Source: Bacillota bacterium (GTDB taxonomy: Bacteria > Bacillota_I > Bacilli_A > RF39 > UBA660). From it: DNA of 64,000 nt. Position numbers and translations under genes: made by a program. The DNA is taken from positions 132,217 to 196,216 of the forward strand of contig SVAS01000001.1 of NCBI GenBank assembly GCA_015059285.1, in the 5' to 3' direction. Shown here piece by piece: positions 8,790 through 19,058 of this stretch. Every line of letters starts with the position of its first letter. Position 1 is the stretch's first letter. A model generated the notes under the pieces. That model did no database searches and was not told the DNA's origin. It saw only the letters and a program-made list of their open reading frames with translations.

Positions 8790-10454
8790 ATGAAGAAAAA
8801 AGGTTTTACTTTAGCTGAATTAGTAGGAGTAATAGTATTATTAGGTTTAATTACGATAATATCTTTTCCACTTCTTTTAAATCATATTAAAAATTCAAGT
8901 AATAATTTAGATAAAGCAACTCAAGATTTAATTATCGCAAATGCTTCTAATTATTTAGAAGAAAATAAGAGTAATTTTCCTAAAATAGAAGGTAATGTTT
9001 ATTGTATAACTTTAGGAACTTTAGTTGATAGTGGGAAACTATCATATGATTTGAAAGATACTAAGGGTGAAAAATTATCTTTAGATAAGTTTATACAAGT
9101 AAAAGTAGAAGATAAAAAGTATAATTATCTTATTACAGATACTTGTCAAAGTTCAAATTATCAAGAACCTATTTTGAGAGGTGCTGATCCAAAGCTTGGT
9201 AGTGGTATGATAGCTGTTACTATTAATGATAATGGAATAGTGAATAAAGCAGATGTTACTACGAAGTGGTATAGTTATGAAGATAAAATGTGGGCTAATG
9301 CAGTAACTGTAACCGATGAAAGTCGTGAAAAATATATGAATGCAGAAGTGGGTACAATAATAGCTGAAAGCGATATTTTAACTTATCTTGTATGGATACC
9401 AAGATATAAATATAAGTTATGGAATGTTGATAATGTTACTAATTCTGGTGCAGATTTATCTCAAATAAGAGAAATTAATGTGATTTTTGAAAGTAAAGGC
9501 AATACAAAATCTTTAGGAAATTCTAATGGAACTTATTTAACACATCCAGCATTTACATTTGGTGATGAAGAGTTAAATGGGTTTTGGGTAGGTAAGTTTG
9601 AAACTTCTAAAGAAGGAGATAGTGTTAATAATTCTATTGCAGGAAATGAAGTTAGAATAAAGCCTAATATCAAATCATGGACAAGTATTCAAGTAGCTAA
9701 TGCTTTTTATACTACTCGAGCTATGAGTGATGATGACAATGTTTTTGGTCTTTCAGCTGAAAGCGATAGTCATATGATGAAAAATATAGAATGGGGTGCT
9801 GTAGCATATTTGTCACATTCAAAGTATGGAAATAATTACGAAGTTAGACTAAATAATAACAGTGGACGTAAAACGGGTTGTGGAGCTAAAGAAGAAAATG
9901 GAACAGGTACTAGTGAATGTGAAATTCAATATGGTACGGCTATTAAATATCCACAAAGCACAACTGGAAATATAAGTGGGATTTTTGATATGAGTGGTGG
10001 TACTTGGGAGTACGTAATGGGAGTGATTTTAGATTCAACAAATATGAGACCAGTTAGTGGGAGAAATTCACTATATAATTCAGGATTTAACGGACCATTA
10101 AGTTGTGCAGAATGTGATGTTGATTCTGGCAATAACAATAGTATAGTTGAAATTAGTGATGGACAAATATGGCCAGAAGAAAAGTATTATGACACTTATG
10201 CCTATAGTAATAGTGAACAAGAATGGAATAGAGGATTTTTAGGTGATTCTACTAGAGAAATGGGTCCTTATCGTGCTGGAACAAGAAGTTCTTGGTATAG
10301 TGATTACGCATATTTTGTTTCATCCAATTTTCCTTGGATTGCTAGAGGAGGACAATATAGTAATGCAACTGGTACAGGAATATTTGCATTTTATCGCGAG
10401 CATGGGCGTGCATATGCTAGTAATACTTTCCGTGTTGTTATTTTAGGTAAATAA
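8790..10454 (+). CDS. Prepilin-type protein with C-terminal formylglycine-generating-enzyme/lectin-like domain
   Basis: ORF called from TTG 8775; ATG 8790 starts MKKKGFTLAELVGVIVLLGL. C-terminus FDMSGGTWEYVMG...WIARGGQYSNATGTGIFAFYREHGRAYASNTFRVV. Confidence 0.8.
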   Translation: MKKKGFTLAELVGVIVLLGLITIISFPLLLNHIKNSSNNLDKATQDLIIANASNYLEENKSNFPKIEGNVYCITLGTLVDSGKLSYDLKDTKGEKLSLDKFIQVKVEDKKYNYLITDTCQSSNYQEPILRGADPKLGSGMIAVTINDNGIVNKADVTTKWYSYEDKMWANAVTVTDESREKYMNAEVGTIIAESDILTYLVWIPRYKYKLWNVDNVTNSGADLSQIREINVIFESKGNTKSLGNSNGTYLTHPAFTFGDEELNGFWVGKFETSKEGDSVNNSIAGNEVRIKPNIKSWTSIQVANAFYTTRAMSDDDNVFGLSAESDSHMMKNIEWGAVAYLSHSKYGNNYEVRLNNNSGRKTGCGAKEENGTGTSECEIQYGTAIKYPQSTTGNISGIFDMSGGTWEYVMGVILDSTNMRPVSGRNSLYNSGFNGPLSCAECDVDSGNNNSIVEISDGQIWPEEKYYDTYAYSNSEQEWNRGFLGDSTREMGPYRAGTRSSWYSDYAYFVSSNFPWIARGGQYSNATGTGIFAFYREHGRAYASNTFRVVILGK

Positions 10455-10465
10455 ATGTAAATAAA

Positions 10466-10497
10466 TTGTATCTCTTAAGTGAGATACTTTTTTTTTA
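10466..10497 (+). terminator. Rho-independent terminator
   Basis: GTATCTC-TTAAGT-GAGATAC-TTTTTTTT. Confidence 0.8.
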
Positions 10498-10547
10498 ATC
10501 CAAAACATTGTATAATAATTATAGAATATAATAATAGGAGGAATATT

Positions 10548-12320
10548 ATGTTAGGAACTATAATAGGAATAGAAGAAGATATTGTTTTAGTTAGTTTAAA
10601 TGTTGATTTAGGCAAAATGCAAAATTTAATTAGTAGTTATGTAGTTATGGATAGTGAAGAACACAAAGTAATAGGTGAGATTATTGATATTAAAAATAAT
10701 ATTGCTAGTGTTAATTTATTAGGAGAGTTTATTAATGATAAATTTGTTTTTGGGGTTATTCATAAACCAAGTTTTTCATCAAATGTTAAATTAGTTTCTA
10801 AAGAAAGAATACCCTTGATAATTGGAATTGATAAATATAAAGAAAATAAACACTTATATTTAGGTACTAGCGCTATTTATGAAGGAGTAAAAATTGGAGT
10901 AGATGTAAATGATTTCTTTAGTAATCATTTTGCTATATTTGGTTCTACTGGTAGTGGTAAATCTTGTAGTGTAGCTCGTATTATTCAAAACTTATTTGAG
11001 AAAGAAAAATCAGTAGCGTATAAAGCAAGTTTCTTTATATTTGATGCATATGGTGAATATCACAATGCTTTTTGTAGCTTACATAGTAAAGTCCCAGAAA
11101 TTAATTTTAAAGCATACACTACTAATGTTTTTGATAAAGAACATGAAACATTAAGAATACCATTATGGCTTTTAGGTTTAGATGATATTGCTCTTTTATT
11201 AGAAGCTGAAAAATCATCACAGATGCCAATTATTGAAAAAGCTTTAAAATTAGTTACAATCTTTGGTCGTGAAGAAGAATTAGTTATTAAACATAAAAAT
11301 GATATTATTGCTAGAGCAATACTTGATATTTTATCTAGTGGAAAACCATCAAGTCAAATAAGGGATCAAATATTTTCTGTATTAACACACTATAATACTA
11401 AAGATTTAAATTTAGAAACTCCAGTATTTCAGCCTGGTTATACGAGACCTCTAAAACAGTGCTTACTAATTGATGCGACTGGTAAAATTAGAGAAATGGA
11501 GTTATTAACTTCATTTATGGAATCATTTTTATCTGATGATTTAGAACTTAATATGCCAGATGGTACATTTAAATATACCCTAAAAGATTTACAAGAAGCT
11601 TTTGATTTTGCTTTAATTTCAGAAGGTGTATTAAATAGTGACAAAGTATATGATGATTTTAATGTGTTAAAGGTTAGAATTCATAGTTTAGTTAGTAGTG
11701 ATTATAGTAATTATTTTGAATATGATGAATTTATTACTAAGGAAGAATATATTAGAAGATTGTTAACAGCAAAAGATGGTAAAAAAGTTCAAATTGTTAA
11801 TTTCAATATTAATTATATTGATGATAGGTTTGCTAAAACAATTACAAAAATTTATTCTAAATTATTATTTGATTATGCTAAAGACTTAAAGAAAAGAGCA
11901 AGCCTTCCATTTCATATAGTTTTAGAAGAAGCACATAGATATGTTCAAAATGACAATGATGTTAAGTTACTTGGTTATAATATTTTTGAACGTATTACTA
12001 AAGAAGGTCGTAAATATGGAGTTATATTAGGTCTTATTTCTCAAAGACCATCTGAACTTTCAGAAACGACTTTATCACAATGTAGTAATTTCTTAATATT
12101 TAAAATGCTTCATCCTAAAGATGTTGTTTATATAAAAGAAATGGTTCCTAATATCACAACAGAAATAGTTAAAAAACTAAAAATATTACAACCAGGTACT
12201 TGTGTAGCATTTGGTAATGCATTTAAAGTACCAATTATAATAAAGATGGAAATGCCTTCTCCTGCTCCGTCAAGTGAAAGTTGTGATATAAGTGGTATTT
12301 GGTTTATAGATAAAAAGTAA
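10548..12320 (+). CDS. HerA-like ATPase (DUF87-type, HAS-barrel N-terminus)
   Basis: ATG 10548 preceded by AGGAGGAA; Walker A FGSTGSGKSCSVARII, IVLEEAHRYVQ, ERITKEGRKYGVILGLISQRPSE. Confidence 0.85.
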   Translation: MLGTIIGIEEDIVLVSLNVDLGKMQNLISSYVVMDSEEHKVIGEIIDIKNNIASVNLLGEFINDKFVFGVIHKPSFSSNVKLVSKERIPLIIGIDKYKENKHLYLGTSAIYEGVKIGVDVNDFFSNHFAIFGSTGSGKSCSVARIIQNLFEKEKSVAYKASFFIFDAYGEYHNAFCSLHSKVPEINFKAYTTNVFDKEHETLRIPLWLLGLDDIALLLEAEKSSQMPIIEKALKLVTIFGREEELVIKHKNDIIARAILDILSSGKPSSQIRDQIFSVLTHYNTKDLNLETPVFQPGYTRPLKQCLLIDATGKIREMELLTSFMESFLSDDLELNMPDGTFKYTLKDLQEAFDFALISEGVLNSDKVYDDFNVLKVRIHSLVSSDYSNYFEYDEFITKEEYIRRLLTAKDGKKVQIVNFNINYIDDRFAKTITKIYSKLLFDYAKDLKKRASLPFHIVLEEAHRYVQNDNDVKLLGYNIFERITKEGRKYGVILGLISQRPSELSETTLSQCSNFLIFKMLHPKDVVYIKEMVPNITTEIVKKLKILQPGTCVAFGNAFKVPIIIKMEMPSPAPSSESCDISGIWFIDKK

Positions 12321-12372
12321 TTTGTTAAAGAAAATAAAAAGTGGTATAATGTTTGGTGCTAGAGGTGATTAG

Positions 12373-14391
12373 GTGAAAAATTTATTAAATAAATTTAAGA
12401 TAAATTCTAGAGCATATATAAAAACTAATATTTTATTTATGTCATATGTAATTGTGTCCTTATTAAATTCAACTATACTTAGATTTTTTACTGTTAATAA
12501 TTATTTTGCTATCAAACCTGTTTTAGCAGATTTAGCAGTTATATTATTAGTTGGGGCATTAGGTTATTTTATAAAACCTAAAAATCAATTTAAATATTTC
12601 TTTACATGGACAGTAATTTTTACCGCTGTTTGTGTAGTTAATTCTCTATATTATACTAATTATTTATCTTATGCTTCTTTTTCTTTATTAGCAACATCTC
12701 TTCAAATTGTAGACGTAGCAGATGCTGTAACTGAAAATATATTGGAAATAAAAGATTTTATATATTTAATTGCGCCTATAATTTTAATTATTGTACATAA
12801 TATACTTAAGAAAAAACAATATTATGAAGCTGTTAGTAAAATAGAAGTAGGAAAAGTGAGAGCATTAAATACATTAGTAGCAGGGTTAATTGTTTTAGGA
12901 TTTTTTATATCAATGTTAACAGCGGTTGATATTAGTCGTTTAAATAAACAATGGAATAGAGAATATGTTGTTATGCAATTTGGTATTTATACTTATCAAT
13001 TAAATGATGCAATTGCTTCTTTAAAACCGCAAATAAGTCCTTTATTTGGTTATGATGATGCGGCTAAAGAATTTAGAGATTATTATTCTAAAAATACAAG
13101 AGAAAAAAGTAACAATGATTATACAAATATTTTTAAAGGTAAAAACTTACTTATGATTCATGCTGAAAGCATCCAACAATTCTTAATTGGAAAAACATTT
13201 AATGGTGTAGAGGTAACTCCAACATTAAATAAATTATCTAAAGAAGGTTTATATTTTTCTAACTTTTATGCACAAGAAAGTGTTGGAACTAGTAGTGATA
13301 GTGAGTTTACATTAAACACTTCACTTATGCCAGCAAGTAGTGGTACCGTTTTTGTTAGTTACTGGGATCGTGAATATGTCGCAACACCTAAGTTACTAAA
13401 AGAAAAAGGTTATTATACATTTAGTATGCATGGTAATAATTCTACTTTCTGGAATAGAAGTAATATGCATAAAAAATTAGGCTATGACCGTTTTTATGCT
13501 TATTCAGATGATTTTGAAATAGATGAAACAATTGGATTAGGTCTTTCGGATAAATCATTTTTTAGACAAGCAGTTCCTTATATAAAACAAATTTCAGAAG
13601 AAAATAAAAATTTTTATGGGACTTTAATTATGCTTACTAATCATACACCATGGGCAGGGATTGAAGAACATACTGATTTCAGTGTTGATTATAAATATAC
13701 AAATGATAATGGTGTTGAGGTAAGTGCCCCATATTTAGAAGGAACTACGTTAGGTAAATATATTAAAGCTGTTCATTATGCTGATGAGGCTTTAGGACAG
13801 TTAATAAATGATTTAGATAAAGAAGGATTGCTTGAAGATACTGTTATAGTAATATATGGCGATCATGATGCAAAAATAAAAAAATCCGAATACATTCGTT
13901 ATTATAATTATGATCCATATACTGATAGTGTATTGGATGAAGATGATCCCAAATATGTAGATGTTGATTTTTATTCATATGAATTAAATAGAAAAGTTCC
14001 ATTTATTGTTTGGTCAAAAAATAATAAATTAAGAACAGAAGTAACTGAAGTAATGGGAATGTATGATGTTTTACCTACTTTAGGTAATATGTTTGATTTT
14101 TATAGTCCTTATGCTTTAGGTCACGATATGTTTAGTATTAATGAAAATGTTGTAGTATTTCCAGATGGTAACTGGTTAACAAATAAAATGTATTATTATA
14201 ATCAAAAAGAAGAAGGATTACTTTTAAAAGCTGATGAACCAGTTAGTGTAGAATATATCAATAAATATAATGAAATATCTGAAAATTTAATATCTGTTTC
14301 TGATAAAATAATTGTATATGATCTAATTAAGAAAACAAAAGAAACAGATGATTTATTAGAACAATATCAAAATAATAAAAAGAAAGAATAG
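12373..14391 (+). CDS. LTA synthase/sulfatase-family membrane protein
   Basis: GTG start; N-terminal TM helices; NLLMIHAESIQQF, SDSEFTLNTSLMP, YGDHDAKI sulfatase motifs. Confidence 0.87.
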   Translation: MKNLLNKFKINSRAYIKTNILFMSYVIVSLLNSTILRFFTVNNYFAIKPVLADLAVILLVGALGYFIKPKNQFKYFFTWTVIFTAVCVVNSLYYTNYLSYASFSLLATSLQIVDVADAVTENILEIKDFIYLIAPIILIIVHNILKKKQYYEAVSKIEVGKVRALNTLVAGLIVLGFFISMLTAVDISRLNKQWNREYVVMQFGIYTYQLNDAIASLKPQISPLFGYDDAAKEFRDYYSKNTREKSNNDYTNIFKGKNLLMIHAESIQQFLIGKTFNGVEVTPTLNKLSKEGLYFSNFYAQESVGTSSDSEFTLNTSLMPASSGTVFVSYWDREYVATPKLLKEKGYYTFSMHGNNSTFWNRSNMHKKLGYDRFYAYSDDFEIDETIGLGLSDKSFFRQAVPYIKQISEENKNFYGTLIMLTNHTPWAGIEEHTDFSVDYKYTNDNGVEVSAPYLEGTTLGKYIKAVHYADEALGQLINDLDKEGLLEDTVIVIYGDHDAKIKKSEYIRYYNYDPYTDSVLDEDDPKYVDVDFYSYELNRKVPFIVWSKNNKLRTEVTEVMGMYDVLPTLGNMFDFYSPYALGHDMFSINENVVVFPDGNWLTNKMYYYNQKEEGLLLKADEPVSVEYINKYNEISENLISVSDKIIVYDLIKKTKETDDLLEQYQNNKKKE

Positions 14392-14468
14392 AAAGGAAAG
14401 TGGATAATGCACCTTCCTTTTTTTCTATTTTAATTTATGATATAATGATAATATAAGGAGTTGTAGTT

Positions 14469-15131
14469 ATGAGAAAGAATATTTTAAAAGTATTAATTGT
14501 AACATTAATAATAAGTGCTATTCTAGGTATATCAATTATTTTCTTTGGATTATGGGGAGAAGTGTCTGGCAAAATTTTATTAACAACATCAACTATATTT
14601 GGATTTAGTATACCTGGATTGTCTTGTTCCACGATATATGAAAAAAAAGGTAAAGAAAAGTTCGCAAAATTGGGAATAATAATATGCATATTAAGTTGTT
14701 TATATATTTTATTTATTATTTGGGGATTATTTAGATTTTATGAAATAACATTAAAATTACTTGTTGCTGGAATTTTATTATCGTCATCATTTGGTCATTT
14801 AAGTTTATTAATGATGAATGAAAATAAAGATAATAAAGTTAGCATTTTTAGAGAAACAACCATCTTTTTATCTATTATAATTGATATATTATTTTTATTA
14901 ATGATTTTTTTGGAAATAGATGTTAGCTGGAAGATAGTAGCAATCTTATCTATTTTAATAGCACTGGGCACCATAGTGACACCTGTTTTAAGTAAGATTA
15001 ATAGTGGTAAAAAAGTTACAGTTGATGATAAATATAAACAATTAGAGCAATTAAAAAAATTATTAGATAGTAATGCAATAACTGAAGATGAATATAATAT
15101 AGAAAAAAATAAAGTTTTAAATGAAAAATAA
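14469..15131 (+). CDS. Membrane protein with C-terminal SHOCT-like motif
   Basis: Several TM segments; C-terminus YKQLEQLKKLLDSNAITEDEYNIEKNKVLNE. Confidence 0.6.
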   Translation: MRKNILKVLIVTLIISAILGISIIFFGLWGEVSGKILLTTSTIFGFSIPGLSCSTIYEKKGKEKFAKLGIIICILSCLYILFIIWGLFRFYEITLKLLVAGILLSSSFGHLSLLMMNENKDNKVSIFRETTIFLSIIIDILFLLMIFLEIDVSWKIVAILSILIALGTIVTPVLSKINSGKKVTVDDKYKQLEQLKKLLDSNAITEDEYNIEKNKVLNEK

Positions 15132-15214
15132 GAGAACTTGTATTCTCTTATTTTTTGATAGTAATATTTTTTTATTTGTTGTATAATTATAGTAGTTATA
15201 TAGTAGGTGAAAAT

Positions 15215-16453
15215 ATGCAGAAAAAATTAAAAAATGGGTTATTTATATTAGCTTTAATCCCTTATATTATTTTTTTAATATTAGGGGTTATAAATTGTAT
15301 TAAATATACTATAGATAATCAAGTGTTAGATTTATATGAATTAATAGCGCCTCTTAGTGATTTTTGGTTTGATACAATTGTAGAATTTAATTTTATATAT
15401 GTTATTTTAATAATTTTTTGTGTAGGTTATCCTATATTTTATTTGGTTGATAAATCGCATCAAAAACAAGAAAAACTAGAAAAAACAAAAAAATTTGATA
15501 AATATTTACTTTTATATATTTTAAGTTTTATCCCTTATTTATTTTTAACATATACTTGTATTTTTGGTATAGAATTTGGTTTCTTTACTACCGATATGTA
15601 TTATGGATTTGATGCTTTATTAATTGCATTAATAGCTGGTACTATTATACCAATTTATCCTTTAATATTAATTTATCAAATAGTTTATACTTTGAAACAG
15701 CATAAAAATTTTTCTAATAAGTTAAAAAAAAGTATTATTTTGATGGTGATATTATTAGTTGCATCAATTATTATTCCATCTTTAGTTCACTTAAATATTA
15801 AAAATAACAGAATTAATAATAATTATAAACAAGATAAAGTAATTATTGAAAAGTATTTGAGTGATACTTTTGGAAAATATTATGACGATATGGAAGTTTT
15901 AAAAAATAATAGTGAATCAGCATCCTATAGAATTAAGACTCCACTTTTAGATTATAGTTTTACTATAGAATTAAATAGAGAAAGAAATCAAGTAAATAAA
16001 AATACCTTTTATAAAGAGTTTGTAGAAGAAAATAATATGCAAGATAAATTTGATAGATATATTACTAATTTATATAATTTACCTAATAATGTTAAAATAA
16101 ATAGTGTAATTACAAGCTTTGATATAAATAATTATTCTGTAGGTGATTCGATAGATAATTTATTAAATACATGTGAATATAAAATAGATAGTATTTATAT
16201 ATATGATAGTAATTATAAAAAAGAAGAAATACTAAGTATAATAAAAGATTATTATAAAAAATATGACGTTTTATTAAAACCATATTATACAAAAGAGTGG
16301 TTAATGTTTTATGTTAAAATAAATGACAAAAATTATGCATCAATACAAGTAATTACATCAAATAATAATTTGACTATTCATTTTAGTGGTTATAACTATG
16401 GTGATGGTTACACTATTGCTTATGAAACAGAATATATAGATTTAAATAATTAA
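15215..16453 (+). CDS. Hypothetical membrane protein
   Basis: ATG 15215 preceded by GTAGGTGAAAAT; four TM-like segments then soluble domain. Confidence 0.6.
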   Translation: MQKKLKNGLFILALIPYIIFLILGVINCIKYTIDNQVLDLYELIAPLSDFWFDTIVEFNFIYVILIIFCVGYPIFYLVDKSHQKQEKLEKTKKFDKYLLLYILSFIPYLFLTYTCIFGIEFGFFTTDMYYGFDALLIALIAGTIIPIYPLILIYQIVYTLKQHKNFSNKLKKSIILMVILLVASIIIPSLVHLNIKNNRINNNYKQDKVIIEKYLSDTFGKYYDDMEVLKNNSESASYRIKTPLLDYSFTIELNRERNQVNKNTFYKEFVEENNMQDKFDRYITNLYNLPNNVKINSVITSFDINNYSVGDSIDNLLNTCEYKIDSIYIYDSNYKKEEILSIIKDYYKKYDVLLKPYYTKEWLMFYVKINDKNYASIQVITSNNNLTIHFSGYNYGDGYTIAYETEYIDLNN

Positions 16454-16463
16454 AGGTGATAAT

Positions 16464-17495
16464 ATGAAAAGAAAAAAAAGAATTTTAATGATAATTAGTA
16501 TTATTTTAATACTTGGAATATTAGTGTTTTCAGTATATTTATTATTATATTATAAAAAAATGAAAGATAGTAAAGAACAAACTCATAAGTTTATAGAAGA
16601 ATATAACGAGCTGGTAGAAAAGGAGCAAGCATCTTATGTTATTATAGAGATTAATCCTAAAGCTATATTAGAAGTAATTAATAATAAAGTAGTAAATTTA
16701 GGTTGTTTAAACGAAGACTGTGAAAATATATTTAATATAGATGTAGTTAATAAGGGACTTAATGAGACAATAGAAATTTTATATCAAACTGCTAAAGAAA
16801 AAGGAGTAGACGTGTCTAATGGTGTAAAAGTTTCATCAGTTAATAAAGAAATTGAAAAAGAAGTTAGTATTTTAGAATATACTAATTACCAAACAATTAA
16901 TCTAGAAGAAGAAAAAGAATGGTTAAGTAAAGTAAGAGACAATAAAGATATATTAAATCATACAGCTAAATATTACTATAATAATAAGCTATTAGAGTTT
17001 TATCAAAATGATAGTGATTATGGAGATGTATATACTTGTAATATTGTAAAAGAAGAAATAAGTTGTTATATAACACTAAAGTTTGAAAGAGAATTACCGT
17101 ATGATGTAACTTTAGCAAACCAATTTTCCTATAATGAAAAACATCAAAAACTAATGGATACTTTAGATAAGTTTAATATTGAATATAAAAATAAAATAGA
17201 AGACGTAGAAGGTATAGATTTATTTAAAATAAATAATATTGAAAAAATAAAGATTAATAATAAGTGGTATAGCGTTGGTGGTTCTTATCATGAAAAAGAT
17301 AGTTTTTATAAAGGAAATAATAATATTGTTTTAAATTCTGTTTTAGAAAGTGGTAGTTATGGATATAGTTTTACAACTTTACCACTATCAAAACTTGACT
17401 TAATTAGTTTAAGTTATAACGAAAGTGATTTAGTTATCTTAAAAAACTATCATAGTGAGACTATATCAATTCCAATGGTTCATGAAGAAAATTAA
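16464..17495 (+). CDS. Hypothetical membrane-anchored protein
   Basis: N-terminal TM helix RILMIISIILILGILVFSVYLLLYY. Confidence 0.6.
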   Translation: MKRKKRILMIISIILILGILVFSVYLLLYYKKMKDSKEQTHKFIEEYNELVEKEQASYVIIEINPKAILEVINNKVVNLGCLNEDCENIFNIDVVNKGLNETIEILYQTAKEKGVDVSNGVKVSSVNKEIEKEVSILEYTNYQTINLEEEKEWLSKVRDNKDILNHTAKYYYNNKLLEFYQNDSDYGDVYTCNIVKEEISCYITLKFERELPYDVTLANQFSYNEKHQKLMDTLDKFNIEYKNKIEDVEGIDLFKINNIEKIKINNKWYSVGGSYHEKDSFYKGNNNIVLNSVLESGSYGYSFTTLPLSKLDLISLSYNESDLVILKNYHSETISIPMVHEEN

Positions 17496-17505
17496 TGTGT
17501 TATAG

Positions 17506-18048
17506 GTGATAAAAATGATAATATTTATAATTTTATTTTCAATTGGTTTTATTGTTTCTTTAAAAAAATTTCATTACAATTTTAAAGGTGTAGAATTAGT
17601 TATATTTTGGTTGCTTTTTACCATATTTACATATTTTGACTTTGGAGTAGAAGGATTAATAGATATGGGATTAGTAGATATACCTATAATATTTATAGCT
17701 TTATATTATTTGATAAAAGTTATTAAAACAAAGCAATATATTGGTTTATTATCTTTTATAGTTCAAATAGTTTCATCAATTATTTTTATAATTATATTTA
17801 GTCAATATGAAAATTCTATTTGTGATGGAATGTGTTTTGGTAGTTTAATATTTTTCATTATTTTTATAGCTATAATAATTTACATGTTATTAGTTAATTT
17901 AGTTATGTTTATTGTAACTTTAATTAAAAATAAAAAGAAAATAAGTTTTACTTATAAAAATATTAATAAAAAATGGATAATAATTAGTATTATAGTTGTT
18001 TTTATAGTGTTATCTTTATTAGTTAAAGGGGTAATTGTCACTAATTAA
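17506..18048 (+). CDS. Hypothetical integral membrane protein
   Basis: Strongly hydrophobic ORF in the same tandem run. Confidence 0.55.
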   Translation: MIKMIIFIILFSIGFIVSLKKFHYNFKGVELVIFWLLFTIFTYFDFGVEGLIDMGLVDIPIIFIALYYLIKVIKTKQYIGLLSFIVQIVSSIIFIIIFSQYENSICDGMCFGSLIFFIIFIAIIIYMLLVNLVMFIVTLIKNKKKISFTYKNINKKWIIISIIVVFIVLSLLVKGVIVTN

Positions 18049-18091
18049 ATATTAATTTATTTTTAATAATGATTGTAGTAAGAGGGGTAGT

Positions 18092-18910
18092 ATGAATTTT
18101 TTTGAAAAGATACTTTATTTTTTACAAGGAGAAATGGTTGAACCAAAAACATTTGGATTATTTCACTTATTATGGTTAATTTTAGTAGTACTTGTTATTT
18201 GTATTTTATATACTAAAAAAAGTAATTATGGCGAAAAACAATTGAAGTTAGTATTAGGTATTTATGGCATAGTTGCTTTAATATTAGAAATATTAAAACA
18301 ACTAATTTGGTCATTTAATTATGATTTGATTTCAAATACTGTTAGTTGGGATTTTGAATGGTATGCGTTTCCATTTCAACTTTGTACAACACCTATATAT
18401 ATTAGTTTAATAAGTTTATGGTTAAAAAAAGGAGTTGTTAGAGATAGCCTTTTAGCATATATGTCATATATTACAATTATTGGAAGTATTACGACTATGA
18501 TTATGCCAGACAGTTGTTTTGTTAGTGATATATTAGTAAATATTCATACAATGTGGTTACATTTAGGAAGTTTTGTAGTATCAGTTTATCTACTTTTGAA
18601 TAAAGAAGTTAAAATAGATTTTTGTAGATTAAAACAAGCTATTATAGTATTTTTGATATTTGTTTTTATAGCTTTAAGTATGAATATTACAATATATAAT
18701 TTAGGTGTTTTAAATGGGGAAACATTTAATATGTTTTATATAAGTCCTTATTTTGTAAGTTCTTTACCAGTATTTGATATAATCCAAAAAAGTGTTCCTT
18801 ATATAATGTTTTTATTTATATATATTTTAGCTATCATTTTAGCATCTTTCATAGTTTTTGGTATTTCTAAATTGATAAGTAATAACTTATTAAAAAATAA
18901 TGAATTATAG
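18092..18910 (+). CDS. TIGR02206/YwaF-like integral membrane protein
   Basis: FGLFHLLWLILVV..., AFPFQLCTTPIYI, MLHLGSF-like HTMWLHLGSFVVSVYLL. Confidence 0.65.
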   Translation: MNFFEKILYFLQGEMVEPKTFGLFHLLWLILVVLVICILYTKKSNYGEKQLKLVLGIYGIVALILEILKQLIWSFNYDLISNTVSWDFEWYAFPFQLCTTPIYISLISLWLKKGVVRDSLLAYMSYITIIGSITTMIMPDSCFVSDILVNIHTMWLHLGSFVVSVYLLLNKEVKIDFCRLKQAIIVFLIFVFIALSMNITIYNLGVLNGETFNMFYISPYFVSSLPVFDIIQKSVPYIMFLFIYILAIILASFIVFGISKLISNNLLKNNEL

Positions 18911-19058
18911 TTTATTAGCAGGTCTATAAAATGATTTGCTTTTTTCATGATATAATAAGGTTAAAAAATTATTTTGCAACCAATATTCAACAAAAAACAA
19001 CCAAAAAGTGGTGGTTTGCTACCAGTAGAAAACTGTAAAATGTTAATGAAAAGGAGGT

